A stretch of 64,000 bases of DNA from an uncultured Lysobacteraceae bacterium. GTDB taxonomy: Bacteria > Pseudomonadota > Gammaproteobacteria > Xanthomonadales > Xanthomonadaceae. The notes beneath the pieces were generated by a model. That model saw only the letters and a program-made list of their open reading frames with translations, did not search any database and was not told the DNA's origin. The position numbers and the translations under genes are program-made. Positions within the stretch are counted from its first letter, which is position 1. Every line of letters starts with the position of its first letter. The stretch spans positions 1 to 64,000 of the forward strand of contig CADECF010000002.1 in the NCBI GenBank assembly GCA_902825775.1, in the 5' to 3' direction. Shown piece after piece: positions 45,966 to 54,472 of the stretch.

Positions 45966-46670
45966 TCACTGCCGCATCCGCGAACGCGGCCGTTTCGGCA
46001 AATGGCTTTTCAGGAACGCCATCTGATCGGCCAGGATGTTGCGGTTGCTCAGGATCAGATGTTCGATCCAGCTCGGCCGGTACGGCACCGCGAGCAGCGG
46101 CATGCTGGCCTGTTGCGGCGTGCGGCCGCCTTTGCGCGAATTGCAGTGGAAACAGGCGGCGACCACGTTCTCCCACACGTCGCGGCCGCCTTTGGACAGC
46201 GGCATCACATGGTCGCGGGTGAGTTGCTGGCGATGGTAGTCGCGGCCGCAGTACAGGCACAGGTGCTCGTCGCGCGCGAACAGCGCCGCATTGGTGAGCG
46301 CGGGTGTGGGATCGAGCGCGTGGGCGCGGGCATGGCCGCGCGCAGCGACGATCGGGTGCAAGTCCACCGTGCTGCGTTCGCCGGTCAGCCGGCAGATGCC
46401 GCCGTGCACGGTCAGGCAGGGGTCGCCCAGCGTCCAGGCCACGGCGCCGCGCGCATACAGGCAGGTCGCGTCCTGCCAGCTCATCCAGTCGAGCACGCGG
46501 CCATGCGCATCCAACGACAGCAGGCGCACGGCATCCAAGCGCACGGGCATGGCGCTATCGGCGTGGTCGGGGAAATACGGAGGCGCGGCAGGCGGGCCCG
46601 AGGCGCGTTGCTGGTGTTCAGCGAAGGCCCCGGTCCGGACTAGGCGAAGCTTCGCTCTGTCGGACTCCAT
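45966..46670 (-). CDS. HNH endonuclease family protein
   Basis: This 234-residue protein carries a complete HNH motif with two zinc-binding CxxC pairs: CLYCGRDYHRQQLTRDHVMP, then LSKGGRDVWENVVAACFHCN and SRKGGRTP. The His-Asn-His core is in DHVMP, ENVV and FHCN. The N-terminal half (MPVRLDAVRLLSLDAHGRVL, WMSWQDATCLYARGAVAWTL) matches the usual prefix of the housekeeping HNH proteins common in xanthomonads. The start is uncertain: ATG 46670 is the first, ATG 46550 gives the conserved beginning, and neither has a good ribosome site. The biological role of this family is not settled. Confidence 0.9.
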   Translation of the reverse strand: MESDRAKLRLVRTGAFAEHQQRASGPPAAPPYFPDHADSAMPVRLDAVRLLSLDAHGRVLDWMSWQDATCLYARGAVAWTLGDPCLTVHGGICRLTGERSTVDLHPIVAARGHARAHALDPTPALTNAALFARDEHLCLYCGRDYHRQQLTRDHVMPLSKGGRDVWENVVAACFHCNSRKGGRTPQQASMPLLAVPYRPSWIEHLILSNRNILADQMAFLKSHLPKRPRSRMRQ

Positions 46671-46742
46671 GGGAGTAAGAGCTTATACGCCTTTGTTTAC
46701 TTTTTGTGTAGACGGGTCGGCCCCGGGGTCCGGCCCGGGTCT

Positions 46743-46806
46743 GTAGAGTCGAGCTTGCTCGACTGCTCTTCGGGCGGGAAAAGCAGTCGAGCAAGCTCGA
46801 CTCTAC
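46743..46806. repeat. GTAG-type REP inverted pair
   Basis: Arms GTAGAGTCGAGCTTGCTCGA and its inverse, as in gspI (4242-4314) but with a different spacer. It lies 11 bases from the stop of the decarboxylase gene. Confidence 0.93.
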
Positions 46807-46817
46807 AGAGGCGACGG

Positions 46818-48167
46818 TTAGGGTTGGGCGGCTATCCGGCGCATCGCATCCAGGCTGCGTTCGACATCCTCATCGGTGGTCGCCCAGCACGACACGCTGA
46901 TGCGCATCGCCGTATGGCCTTGCCAGACCGTGCCTCCGCACCAGCAGGTGCCTTCGGCCTGCAGCGCGGCGATCACCCGCCGCGTGGTATCGGCATCGCC
47001 GAAATCCACCAGCACCTGGTTGAGCGCGACGTCGTTGAGGATCTCGAAACCGCTCTCGCGCAAGCCTTCGGCGAAACGCCGCGCCTGCCGGCAGTTGCGT
47101 TCGATCATCTCGGCCACGCCGCGTCTGCCCAGGCCGCGCAACGCGGCCCAGATTTCGACGCCGCGCGCGCGCCGCGACAGTTCCGGCGTGTAGTCGGACG
47201 GATTGCGGAACTCGGACGCGGTCGGCAGATATTCCGCCGTGATCGCCATCGCCGCGCGCAACGGTTCGGGATCGCGCACGAAAGCCAGACCGCTGTCGTA
47301 AGGCACGTTGAGCCACTTGTGCGCATCGGTCGCCCACGAATCGGCGACATCGATACCCTTCACCAAATGCGCGACACCGGGCGCCGCCGCGGCCCATAGG
47401 CCGAACGCGCCATCGACATGCAACCATGCGCCCGTGCCGCGCAGCCGCGCGCCGATTTCGGCGACCGGATCGCAGGCGCCGGTATTCACATTGCCTACCT
47501 GCGCGCAAACGATCGTCGGTCCGGAAATCGCCGGCAGTTCGTCCGCACGCATGCGCCCTTGCGCATCGACAGGCACGCGCACCACGCGATTGCGGCCGAA
47601 ACCCAGCATGCCCAGCGATTTGAGCAGGGTGGGATGCGCTTCCTCGCCGACGATCACCGTGACCGGCGGCGCGCCGAACAAGCCGTCCGCTTCCACATTC
47701 CAGCCTGCGCGCTTGAGCACCACATGCCGCGCCGCGGCCAAGGCGGTGAAGTTGGCGACGGTGGCGCCGGTGACGAAGGCGCCGCCGGTGCCGGGCGGCA
47801 GGCCGAGCAATTCGACCAGCCAGCGCAGCGTCACATCCTCGATCCTCGCCGTAGCCGGCGTGGTGGCGTATAGGCCCGTGTTCTGGTCCCAGGCGCCCGC
47901 CAGCCAGTTCGCCGCCAGCGTCACCGGCAGCGAGCCGCCGATCACGAAGCCGAAGAAGCGCGGGCCGGCCATCGCCATCGTCGCCGGCGAGCCGTAGCGA
48001 TCGAGTTGTTCGATCACTTCATGGGCGTCGCTGCCGTTCTCGGGCAGCGGCGTGTCGAACGCCGTCAACGCGGCCACGGCGGCGGGATCGGGCGCGACTG
48101 CACGCGTGTCGAGGCCTTGCAGGTATTGGATCGATCGTCCTGCGGCTTCGCCGAGCAGGTCGCGCAT
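46818..48167 (-). CDS. PLP-dependent amino-acid decarboxylase (aromatic L-amino-acid type)
   Basis: This 449-residue enzyme belongs to the group II PLP decarboxylases. Visible features are GSPATMAMAGPRFFGFVIGG near the start, FVTGATVANFTALAAARHVV (phosphate site), GAWLHVDGAFGLWAAAAP with the Asp that contacts the pyridine nitrogen, and the PLP lysine in ADSWATDAHKWLNVPYDSG. ATG 48167 has GGAG upstream and gives the usual length; the open frame beyond it is not conserved-looking. It could decarboxylate an aromatic or related amino acid, but substrate is not readable. It is downstream of the MddA-like gene on the same strand. Confidence 0.9.
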   Translation of the reverse strand: MRDLLGEAAGRSIQYLQGLDTRAVAPDPAAVAALTAFDTPLPENGSDAHEVIEQLDRYGSPATMAMAGPRFFGFVIGGSLPVTLAANWLAGAWDQNTGLYATTPATARIEDVTLRWLVELLGLPPGTGGAFVTGATVANFTALAAARHVVLKRAGWNVEADGLFGAPPVTVIVGEEAHPTLLKSLGMLGFGRNRVVRVPVDAQGRMRADELPAISGPTIVCAQVGNVNTGACDPVAEIGARLRGTGAWLHVDGAFGLWAAAAPGVAHLVKGIDVADSWATDAHKWLNVPYDSGLAFVRDPEPLRAAMAITAEYLPTASEFRNPSDYTPELSRRARGVEIWAALRGLGRRGVAEMIERNCRQARRFAEGLRESGFEILNDVALNQVLVDFGDADTTRRVIAALQAEGTCWCGGTVWQGHTAMRISVSCWATTDEDVERSLDAMRRIAAQP

Positions 48168-48294
48168 GTGGTATCTCCAGATTCGGGCGGATGTCGTGCA
48201 CGTTACCGCGGCGGGCGGTGCGCGTCCCGCGACGTTCAAGGTGTCGGCGAGGATGTTCGGGTGGTCCAGCGGCGTCATCGAAGGTTCCTCGCGA

Positions 48295-49029
48295 TCACGA
48301 CGGGCGCTTGGGCAGCGGCAACAGCATGCGCACGCGGCTGCGGTAATCGCGATAGCTGTCGCCGTAGACGGCTATCAGGTCGCGCTCTTCCAACTGGATC
48401 GCCACCAGGATGTAGCCGGTGGTCATGATCGCGAACAGCAGATGGCCCAGGCTCATCGTCGGCGTCGCCCAGAACGCGATCACGAAACCCAGGTACAGCG
48501 GATGGCGCACGATGCGGTAGAACGCCCGGATCACGAACGGCGTCTCAGGATAAGTGCGGTTGCGCGCATGCAGCCAGACCTGGCGCAGGCCGAACAGGTC
48601 GAAATGGCTGATGATGAACGTGCTGCTGAGCACCAGCAGCCAGCCCAGCGCGGCGAGCGCCTGCAGCGCGATGCGTAGGGACGGGTTCTGCACGTCCCAC
48701 AGCATCGGCGGCAGCGGCCGCCACTGCCAGAACAGCAGCGCCAATACTAGGCTGGATAGCAGCACATAAGTGCTTCGTTCGATCGGCGCGGGCACGATCT
48801 TGGTCCACCAGCGCTTGAAGCCCTGCCGCGCCATGCCGCTGTGCTGCACGGCGAACAGGCCGAGCAGGGCGAGGTCGATGATCAGCGCGGTGGCGAAATC
48901 GCCGGTGACGCCGCTGTCGATGTGCTTGGGCACGCCGATGCCCATCACGAAGCCGATGGCGTAGAGGAAAACGACGAGGAACAGGGCGTAGCAGACCGTT
49001 CCATAGAGCAAAGCGAGTAGGCGCGACAT
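48295..49029 (-). CDS. Isoprenylcysteine methyltransferase-like membrane protein, MddA type
   Basis: This 244-residue protein has about five membrane helices and the ICMT/NnrU-like C-terminal signature YRIVRHPLYLGFVIAFWATP, then TMSLGHLLFAIMTTGYILVA and LEERDLIAVYGDSYRDYR. The combination IRHPLYLGF...PTM...GHLLFA and QLEERDL is characteristic of methanethiol S-methyltransferase (MddA), which uses S-adenosylmethionine to make dimethyl sulfide from methanethiol. That function is inferred from family resemblance. It is divergently transcribed from an AraC-type regulator starting within about 60-115 bases, which may control it. Confidence 0.72.
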   Translation of the reverse strand: MSRLLALLYGTVCYALFLVVFLYAIGFVMGIGVPKHIDSGVTGDFATALIIDLALLGLFAVQHSGMARQGFKRWWTKIVPAPIERSTYVLLSSLVLALLFWQWRPLPPMLWDVQNPSLRIALQALAALGWLLVLSSTFIISHFDLFGLRQVWLHARNRTYPETPFVIRAFYRIVRHPLYLGFVIAFWATPTMSLGHLLFAIMTTGYILVAIQLEERDLIAVYGDSYRDYRSRVRMLLPLPKRPS

Positions 49030-49089
49030 GGGGGATGCCTCCGGTTGTCAGGATGGGTGGAACTTTCGGCCGGACCGCGGCGGCCGGCA

Positions 49090-50142
49090 ATGCCTCAAAC
49101 TCCCGTTTGTATGCTCGAGACGCTGCGGCACGGGATGCCTGCGATGGATGTGCTTTCCGATGTGTTGAAAGCGGTGCGGCTGAACGGTGCGGTGTTGTTC
49201 CGCGGCGAGTTCGGTACGCCGTGGTGCATCGCCGCGCGGCCGGAAACCGCGATCGCCGCGCAGCTGTCGTCGCCGGGCATGCATCTGATTTCCTTCCACG
49301 TGGTGCTGCACGGCCATTTCTGGGCGCGCTTGCCTCCGGGCGATGCGATCCGCGTCGAAGCCGGCGATGTGCTGGTCGTGCCGCACGGCGACGCCTACGT
49401 CATCGGCGATGATATCGACGGCAGGCCGGTGCCGGCGGCGGAGCTGTTCGCGGGCACGTCGTTGCAGGATATGCGCTGCTTCCGATGGGGCGGCGTCGAG
49501 AGCGACGGCGATATCCGCACGCGCGTGCTGTGCGGTTATCTGAGTTGCGAACGCAATGCCTTCGCACCGCTGTTCGCCGCGTTGCCGCGCCTGTTCAAAG
49601 TGCGGTTGGGCCAGACGGCCGCTGCGCAGACGCTCGATCCCTTGCTGATGTATGCCGAGCAGGAAGTCATGTCCCCGCGCCCCGGCGCCGCGGGTTTGAA
49701 ACTGCGCATGGCCGAATTGATGTTCGTGGAAGCGCTGCGACGGCATATGGAAACGTTGCCGGAAGCCGAATCCGGCTGGCTGGCGGGGCTGCGCGATCCA
49801 TTGGTCGGCCGCGCATTGGCGTTGCTGCATGAGAACCCGCAGCGGCGCTGGACCGTGGACGAGTTGGCGCAAGCCGCGGCGACGTCGCGCTCGCGCTTGG
49901 CAGAGCGCTTCAAAGACGTGCTCGGCGAGCCGCCGATGCAGTACCTCACTCGCTGGCGCATGCTGCTGGCTGCGCGTCGGCTGCGCGAATGCCGCGACAG
50001 CGTGGCCACGGTGGCCGAAACGGTCGGCTACGATTCGCCGGCCGCGTTTCAGCGCGGTTTCGCACGTTATATGGGTACGACGCCCGCGCAATGGCGCCGC
50101 AGCGTCGATGAAGTCGAAGAAACCGAACAAGGCTTCGGTTGA
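49090..50142 (+). CDS. AraC-family transcriptional regulator with cupin domain
   Basis: This protein of about 330-350 residues has an N-terminal AraC-type cupin (HLISFHVVLHGHFWARLPPG, VEAGDVLVVPHGDAYVI) and a C-terminal double helix-turn-helix (WTVDELAQAAATSRSRLAER, VATVAETVGYDSPAAFQRGF, ending ARYMGTTPAQWRR). Several starts are possible. ATG 49090 is used here, but MDVLSDVLKAVRLNGAVLFR at 49144 matches the usual beginning of this subfamily. It is divergent from the MddA-like gene, so control of that gene and of itself is likely. Confidence 0.9.
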   Translation: MPQTPVCMLETLRHGMPAMDVLSDVLKAVRLNGAVLFRGEFGTPWCIAARPETAIAAQLSSPGMHLISFHVVLHGHFWARLPPGDAIRVEAGDVLVVPHGDAYVIGDDIDGRPVPAAELFAGTSLQDMRCFRWGGVESDGDIRTRVLCGYLSCERNAFAPLFAALPRLFKVRLGQTAAAQTLDPLLMYAEQEVMSPRPGAAGLKLRMAELMFVEALRRHMETLPEAESGWLAGLRDPLVGRALALLHENPQRRWTVDELAQAAATSRSRLAERFKDVLGEPPMQYLTRWRMLLAARRLRECRDSVATVAETVGYDSPAAFQRGFARYMGTTPAQWRRSVDEVEETEQGFG

Positions 50143-50354
50143 CGATGGCCGATCGATGAGCCGCAGCCCGGTCTCGATCGCTTGTTGGACATGCACGGCG
50201 CGCCCTCCTTATTGAAGCCAACGCCGGAGGGCGTGCGTGCCGGACCTGCCTTTCGATAGGATTCGTCACTTACTTTCGATGGGTGATGGCGTATTTGCCC
50301 CAGTCAGGCTTTTTTTGTGGGGGCAGCTTCGTAGGCTTTATGGGAGCGGCTTTT
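50143..50354. other. Intergenic region after the AraC gene
   Basis: No gene is visible. A T-rich stretch (TTTTTTTGTGG near 50310) and a solitary GGGAGCGGC arm fragment (50342-50350) precede the REP pair. Confidence 0.5.
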
Positions 50355-50429
50355 GTGGGAGCGGCTTCAGCCGCGAGCTCTTGACCCGACTGCGCGACCT
50401 AAAAAGCTCGCGGCTGAAGCCGCTACCAC
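50355..50429. repeat. GTGGGAGCGG-type REP pair with flanking fragments
   Basis: Arms GTGGGAGCGGCTTCAGCCGC and the inverse, the latter with one change (CTACCAC for CTCCCAC). Extra AAAGCCCCACAAAAGCCCCA units follow up to 50459, and a lone left-arm fragment precedes, which suggests repeated insertion or slippage at this place. Confidence 0.9.
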
Positions 50430-50477
50430 AAAAGCCCCACAAAAGCCCCACAAAAACCCGCTCGCACGAAGGCTAAA

Positions 50478-52268
50478 TCAGTCGCCGAAACGCTCCGCGG
50501 GCATGGCCATCAGCGGCGCCGCGCCGCTTTCGATCGCCGCTTTGTGCGTCAGCGTACGCGGCAGCACGCGTGCGAAATAGAAACGCGCGGTCTCGCGCTT
50601 GGCGGCCTTGAACGCTTCGCCTTGCGACGATTTTTCCGCAGCGACCACGCTGCGCGCCCACCAGTAGGCGAGGGCGACGTAACCCGAATAGAACAGATAG
50701 TCGTAAGCCGCCGCGCCGACTTCATCCGCATCGCCGACAGCGCGCTGACCGACCGACAGGGTCAGCTGCTGCCATTCGCCGGCCTTCTCGCGCAGCGGCG
50801 CGACGAATTCCTCGAGCGCTTCGTCGTTTTCGTTTTCCTTGCAGAACGACTCGATCATGCCCAGCAGCACGCGCAAGCCCGCGCCCTGCAGCTGCATCAC
50901 CTTGCGTCCCATCAGATCAAGCGCCTGGATGCCGGTGGTGCCTTCGTACAGTGTGGTGATGCGCGCATCGCGCGCCAGCTGTTCCATGCCGTGTTCGGCG
51001 ATATAGCCATGGCCGCCGAAACATTGCAGCGCGTGGTAGGTGCATTCCACGCCCCATTCGGTGAGGCAGGCCTTGACGATCGGCGTGACGAAGCCGAGCA
51101 GGGCGTCGGCTTGTTTGCGTTCTTCCTCGTCGTGGGTGTGGCCGACCACGTCGACCAGCGTCGCGGCGTGATAGCCGAGCAGGCGGCCGCCTTCGGTAAG
51201 CGCCTTGCAGGTCAGCAGCATGCGGCGCACGTCGGGGTGGACGATGATCGGATCGGCCGGCTTGTCCGGCTGCTTGGCGCCGGTCAGCGAACGGCCTTGC
51301 AAACGTTCGCGCGAATAGCGCAACGCGTTCTGGTAGGCACGATCGGCCAGCCCGAGACCCTGCAGGCCCACCGCGAGCCGCGCGGTGTTCATCATCGTAA
51401 ACATCGCCATCAGGCCTTTGTTCGGCCCGCCGATCAACCAGCCCTGCGCGTCGTCGAAATTGATCACGCACGTCGCCGAGCCGTGGATGCCCATCTTGTG
51501 TTCGATCGCGCCGCAGCGCACGCCATTGCGCGCGCCGGCCGCGCCGTCCTTGCCGACTTTGAACTTCGGCACGATGAACATCGAGATGCCCTTGCTGCCC
51601 GCAGGCGCATCCGGCAATCGCGCCAGCACCAGGTGCACGATGTTGTCGGTGAAATCGTGCTCGCCGGCGGTGATGAATATCTTGGTGCCGGAAATCGAAT
51701 GGCTGCCGTCGTCGTTCGGCATCGCTTTGGTCTTGAGCAGGCCCAGGTCGGTGCCGCAATGCGGTTCGGTCAGGCACATGGTGCCGGTCCAGCTTCCGTC
51801 GACCAGCTTCTTCAGGAATATTTGCTGCTGCCAGTCTTCGCCGTGGTGCAGCAGCGCTTCGGTCGCGCCATGCGACAGCAGCGGGAAATTGCCCCAAGCC
51901 AGGTTGGCCGCGTCGATCATTTCCTTGAGCGGTATGCCCGCTGCATGCGGCAAGCCCTGGCCGCCGAATTCGACCGGCGACGCCAAGCCGGCCCAGCCGC
52001 CGTCGACGTATTGCGCGTAGGCCTGCTTGAAACCCGGCGGCGTGGTCACGTCGCCGCTGGCTTTGTCGTACTTGCAGCCGACCTCGTCGCCGACGCGGTT
52101 GAGCGGCGCCAGCACGGTTTCGTTGAAGCGCGCGCCTTCCTCGAGCACCGCATCGACGATGTCGCGGCTGGCATCGGCGAAACCGAGCCGCGAGAACAGC
52201 GCCTCGGCGCCGAGCACGTCGTACAAGGCGAAGCGGATGTCGGCGAGCGGGGCTTTGTAAGAAGTCAT
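50478..52268 (-). CDS. Acyl-CoA dehydrogenase (long form, DmdC-like family)
   Basis: This 596-residue flavoenzyme oxidises an acyl-CoA to the 2-enoyl-CoA. Conserved parts include GTMCLTEPHCGTDLGLLKTK (FAD-binding loop of the middle domain), NGVRCGAIEHKMGIHGSATC, RYSRERLQGRSLTGAKQPDK, and the active-site region QCFGGHGYIAEHGMEQLARD with RITTLYEGTTGIQALDLMGR. An extra C-terminal domain of about 130 residues is present, as in the long acyl-CoA dehydrogenases often annotated as 3-methylmercaptopropionyl-CoA dehydrogenase (DmdC). The true substrate may equally be a fatty acyl-CoA. REP pairs lie on both sides. Confidence 0.92.
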   Translation of the reverse strand: MTSYKAPLADIRFALYDVLGAEALFSRLGFADASRDIVDAVLEEGARFNETVLAPLNRVGDEVGCKYDKASGDVTTPPGFKQAYAQYVDGGWAGLASPVEFGGQGLPHAAGIPLKEMIDAANLAWGNFPLLSHGATEALLHHGEDWQQQIFLKKLVDGSWTGTMCLTEPHCGTDLGLLKTKAMPNDDGSHSISGTKIFITAGEHDFTDNIVHLVLARLPDAPAGSKGISMFIVPKFKVGKDGAAGARNGVRCGAIEHKMGIHGSATCVINFDDAQGWLIGGPNKGLMAMFTMMNTARLAVGLQGLGLADRAYQNALRYSRERLQGRSLTGAKQPDKPADPIIVHPDVRRMLLTCKALTEGGRLLGYHAATLVDVVGHTHDEEERKQADALLGFVTPIVKACLTEWGVECTYHALQCFGGHGYIAEHGMEQLARDARITTLYEGTTGIQALDLMGRKVMQLQGAGLRVLLGMIESFCKENENDEALEEFVAPLREKAGEWQQLTLSVGQRAVGDADEVGAAAYDYLFYSGYVALAYWWARSVVAAEKSSQGEAFKAAKRETARFYFARVLPRTLTHKAAIESGAAPLMAMPAERFGD

Positions 52269-52307
52269 GGCGTTCCGTTGAAAATGAGGTTGCCCGTCGA
52301 AGGCTTT

Positions 52308-52387
52308 GTGGGAGCGGCTTCAGCCGCGAGTTCTTGATGTTGCCCTTGCGCTTTGGAGCAAAAGCTCGCGGCTGAAGCCGCTCCCAC
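52308..52387. repeat. GTGGGAGCGG-type REP pair
   Basis: Arms GTGGGAGCGGCTTCAGCCGC and inverse around a 30-base spacer. It is located between the acyl-CoA dehydrogenase start and the lipoprotein stop. Confidence 0.92.
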
Positions 52388-52432
52388 AAAAGCAGCGCCC
52401 ACGAAAGCCGCTCAACATGAGCCCGTCGGAAA

Positions 52433-52912
52433 TCAGCGCATCACGCCGGGCAATCCCGGCACAGGGCTCAGGCTGCTGGTGCGCTCGATCGGGTATTCGC
52501 GCGGATTCGCATCCTCCGGCGTGGCGTTGACCGTGCCTTTCAGCACGTAGCCGATGCTGCGCTGTGCGGCCAGCGCATCGGCCATCGCAATCCGCGCGCC
52601 GGGAGTAGGCGAGTGCGTCAGCGTCACCACGTCGGCCGATTCCGGCCCGATCGAGATGCCGGCATTGCCTTGCAACGTGCCGGCCTGTTCGCTGCCCAGG
52701 CTCATGCTCAGCGAGATCGCATCGAAACGCATCGGGATGCTGCTGAAATTGTTGATGCGCACATCCACCGACCAGCTTCCGTCCGCGCGCACCGTCAGTT
52801 GTTGGATGCCGGCCGCCGGTTCGGACACGCGCCGCACCATGCCGCCGCCGCCGCAGGACGCCAGCAGCAACACGGTGACGGCCATCAGGATCAGTTGCTT
52901 GAAACGGCCCAT
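52433..52912 (-). CDS. Lipoprotein with possible LEA14/WHy-like domain
   Basis: This 159-residue protein has a lipoprotein signal (LILMAVTVLLLASCGGGG, Cys after LAS). The mature part reads like a single beta-sandwich: GIQQLTVRADGSWSVDVRIN, NFSSIPMRFDAISLSMSL, GQ-type turn, then QRSIGYVLKGTVNATPEDAN. That pattern recalls the LEA14/water-stress-and-hypersensitivity domain. The resemblance is by eye only. It is the next gene downstream of the acyl-CoA dehydrogenase gene's promoter region but separated from it by a REP pair. Confidence 0.7.
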   Translation of the reverse strand: MGRFKQLILMAVTVLLLASCGGGGMVRRVSEPAAGIQQLTVRADGSWSVDVRINNFSSIPMRFDAISLSMSLGSEQAGTLQGNAGISIGPESADVVTLTHSPTPGARIAMADALAAQRSIGYVLKGTVNATPEDANPREYPIERTSSLSPVPGLPGVMR

Positions 52913-52961
52913 CGCATCGCTCCGGTGGCAGGAAAGATGAGGATACTACGGCGCCGCTTTC

Positions 52962-53057
52962 GTGGGAGCGGCTTTAGCCGCGAGTTCTTGATGTAGCCTA
53001 TGCGCCGTCTAGCGAAAAAGCTCGCGGCTGAAGCCGCTCCCACAAAGCCGCTCCCAC
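52962..53057. repeat. GTGGGAGCGG-type REP pair with an extra right arm
   Basis: Arms GTGGGAGCGGCTTTAGCCGC and inverse, followed by a second partial right arm (AAGCCGCTCCCAC, to 53057). The spacer TTCTTGATGTAGCCTATGCG shares its first bases with the spacer at 52330, indicating a common source copy. Confidence 0.92.
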
Positions 53058-53193
53058 GAAAGCGGGCGTATCATTCAGCGCCAGGATGGCTTCGATTCGA
53101 ACCGAAAACCTAAGCAGTCTCGGACCCGATGCAGGCCCGCACCGGCCGTCTCTTAGAGGCTGCCTGAACGCTCTCTTCAGGACGCTGCCTTAG

Positions 53194-53463
53194 ATGGAAT
53201 GCCCGTTCAAGAAAGGCAACGCCTACCGCGTGCGCCGCGATTTCGACGCGTTGCGCGATTCCTTCGTGACCGGCGAAATCCTGGTGTTCGATTCGTGCGC
53301 ATGGTCGCGCTACGACGGCATGTCGGGTTTCTTTTTCCGCCAGCCTGGCCGGGAGGGGATCCGGCTTTGGGACATCGCCGATGACGTCGATCTGCAGGTC
53401 TGGAAAGAACTGTTCGAAGACCTCGGCGCGCATCCGCTGGATGGATCCGACGCCGCGGATTAG
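53194..53463 (+). CDS. Small conserved protein, DUF3601-like
   Basis: This 89-residue protein has no signal peptide. It starts MECPFKKGNAYRVRRDFDAL, continues RDSFVTGEILVFDSCAWSRY and DGMSGFFFRQPGREGIRLWD, and ends with an acidic stretch DDVDLQVWKELFEDLG. This order matches my memory of the DUF3601 family of small cytoplasmic proteins. The role is unknown. There is no clear ribosome site. It ends 9 bases from the stop of the convergent lipocalin gene. Confidence 0.65.
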   Translation: MECPFKKGNAYRVRRDFDALRDSFVTGEILVFDSCAWSRYDGMSGFFFRQPGREGIRLWDIADDVDLQVWKELFEDLGAHPLDGSDAAD

Positions 53464-53472
53464 CGGCGCCAT

Positions 53473-54000
53473 TCAGATCAGCGGTGCGGCCATCACCAGC
53501 GGCTTCAAGTCGAAACCCATCTTCTCCGCACGCGCCTTGATCTGTTCGAACAGCGCCTTCTCCATCGTCGGCGTGCGCGACAGCACCCACAGATATTTTC
53601 GGTTGGGCGATCCGACTACGGCCCACTGGTAACCCGGATCCAGATCGATCACCCAGTAGTCGGCCCACATCATCGGCAGCCACGACAGCCAATCCGGCGC
53701 GAAGCGCACCTGCAACCGACCGGGATGGCCTTCGACGCCGCGCGCGACGCCTTCGGCCGAATCGCGGTCCCCGTCTTCCGTACGGCAGGCATTGACCACG
53801 CCGATCAGTTCGTCGTCGCGCAACGTATAAGCCGCGGTGATGTCGCCCACGCACTTGCGCTGGAAGAACACCGGCAGATGCGCGATCTCGTGCCAGTGCC
53901 CGGCGTAGCGCGAGATGTCGAGTTCGGGCACGGAGCGCACCGGCTCCGCGGCGAAGGCAGGCAGGGCGAGGGCCAGGAGCAGGAGAAGGATCGAACGCAT
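53473..54000 (-). CDS. Blc-type bacterial lipocalin
   Basis: This 175-residue protein has a signal peptide (MRSILLLLLALALPAFA). It carries the lipocalin first motif ISRYAGHWHEIAHLPVFFQR with the invariant Gly-x-Trp, followed by a Cys. YWVIDLDPGYQWAVVGSPNR and KYLWVLSRTPTMEKALFEQI are the other two structurally conserved regions. Blc of enterobacteria is an outer-membrane lipoprotein binding fatty acids or lysophospholipids. Here no lipobox is seen, so the protein is probably free in the periplasm. Confidence 0.9.
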   Translation of the reverse strand: MRSILLLLLALALPAFAAEPVRSVPELDISRYAGHWHEIAHLPVFFQRKCVGDITAAYTLRDDELIGVVNACRTEDGDRDSAEGVARGVEGHPGRLQVRFAPDWLSWLPMMWADYWVIDLDPGYQWAVVGSPNRKYLWVLSRTPTMEKALFEQIKARAEKMGFDLKPLVMAAPLI

Positions 54001-54299
54001 CGGCGGCTCCGTGTCAGGGCTGGCGCAGGGTCGCGGCGGGGGTGTTCAGTCTGCGTGAGGATAGTGGGTTGGGGTACGAATCCCAACGTCGGGACCTTAT
54101 GCCGTTGATGGGTCGCCCAAAGAGTCGCTGTCGCTCACGCTAGAATCCCGGAACGGTCAAAATCCCACCCAGTCGTACGAGCTTTACGCCTATGGAACGT
54201 TGGGCGGTAGTGATCTATGGATCAGAAGGTCGCGAATGAATCGTCAAGCCGTCAAATCGTTGACCTAATGTAGTTATAGGGATAGTTGCAGTCGTCGCC
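54001..54299. other. Intergenic region with lower GC on its right side
   Basis: No convincing gene. A TAGAAT word near 54141 could be a -10 element. From about 54190 the base composition drops and a decayed membrane-protein frame begins. Confidence 0.45.
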
Positions 54300-54449
54300 T
54301 TGAAGTTGTTCTCGGACGGGCGAGGGTGGGGCGCATTCTTTGCAATAGTTCTCATTATTTGCGGATTCGTCTTCAATCCATTCTTCAAGAATTTGAAATA
54401 TCTAAAGAGAAAGTACTTAGACGGAAAGGATGGCGATTCAGAAGGTTGA
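54300..54449 (+). pseudogene. Remnant of a small two-helix membrane protein
   Basis: A 49-residue frame from TTG 54300 reads LKLFSDGRGWGAFFAIVLII, then CGFVFNPFFKNLKYLKRKYL. In-frame sequence before it (VVIGIVAVVA) adds a first hydrophobic helix but has no start codon and runs into a TGA. The FNPF motif after the second helix recalls small DUF6804-like membrane proteins. The region is AT-richer than its neighbours. I take it as a decayed or acquired fragment; a start elsewhere cannot be excluded. Confidence 0.35.
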
Positions 54450-54472
54450 CGGGCCCATACGAGCTCCGCGCC

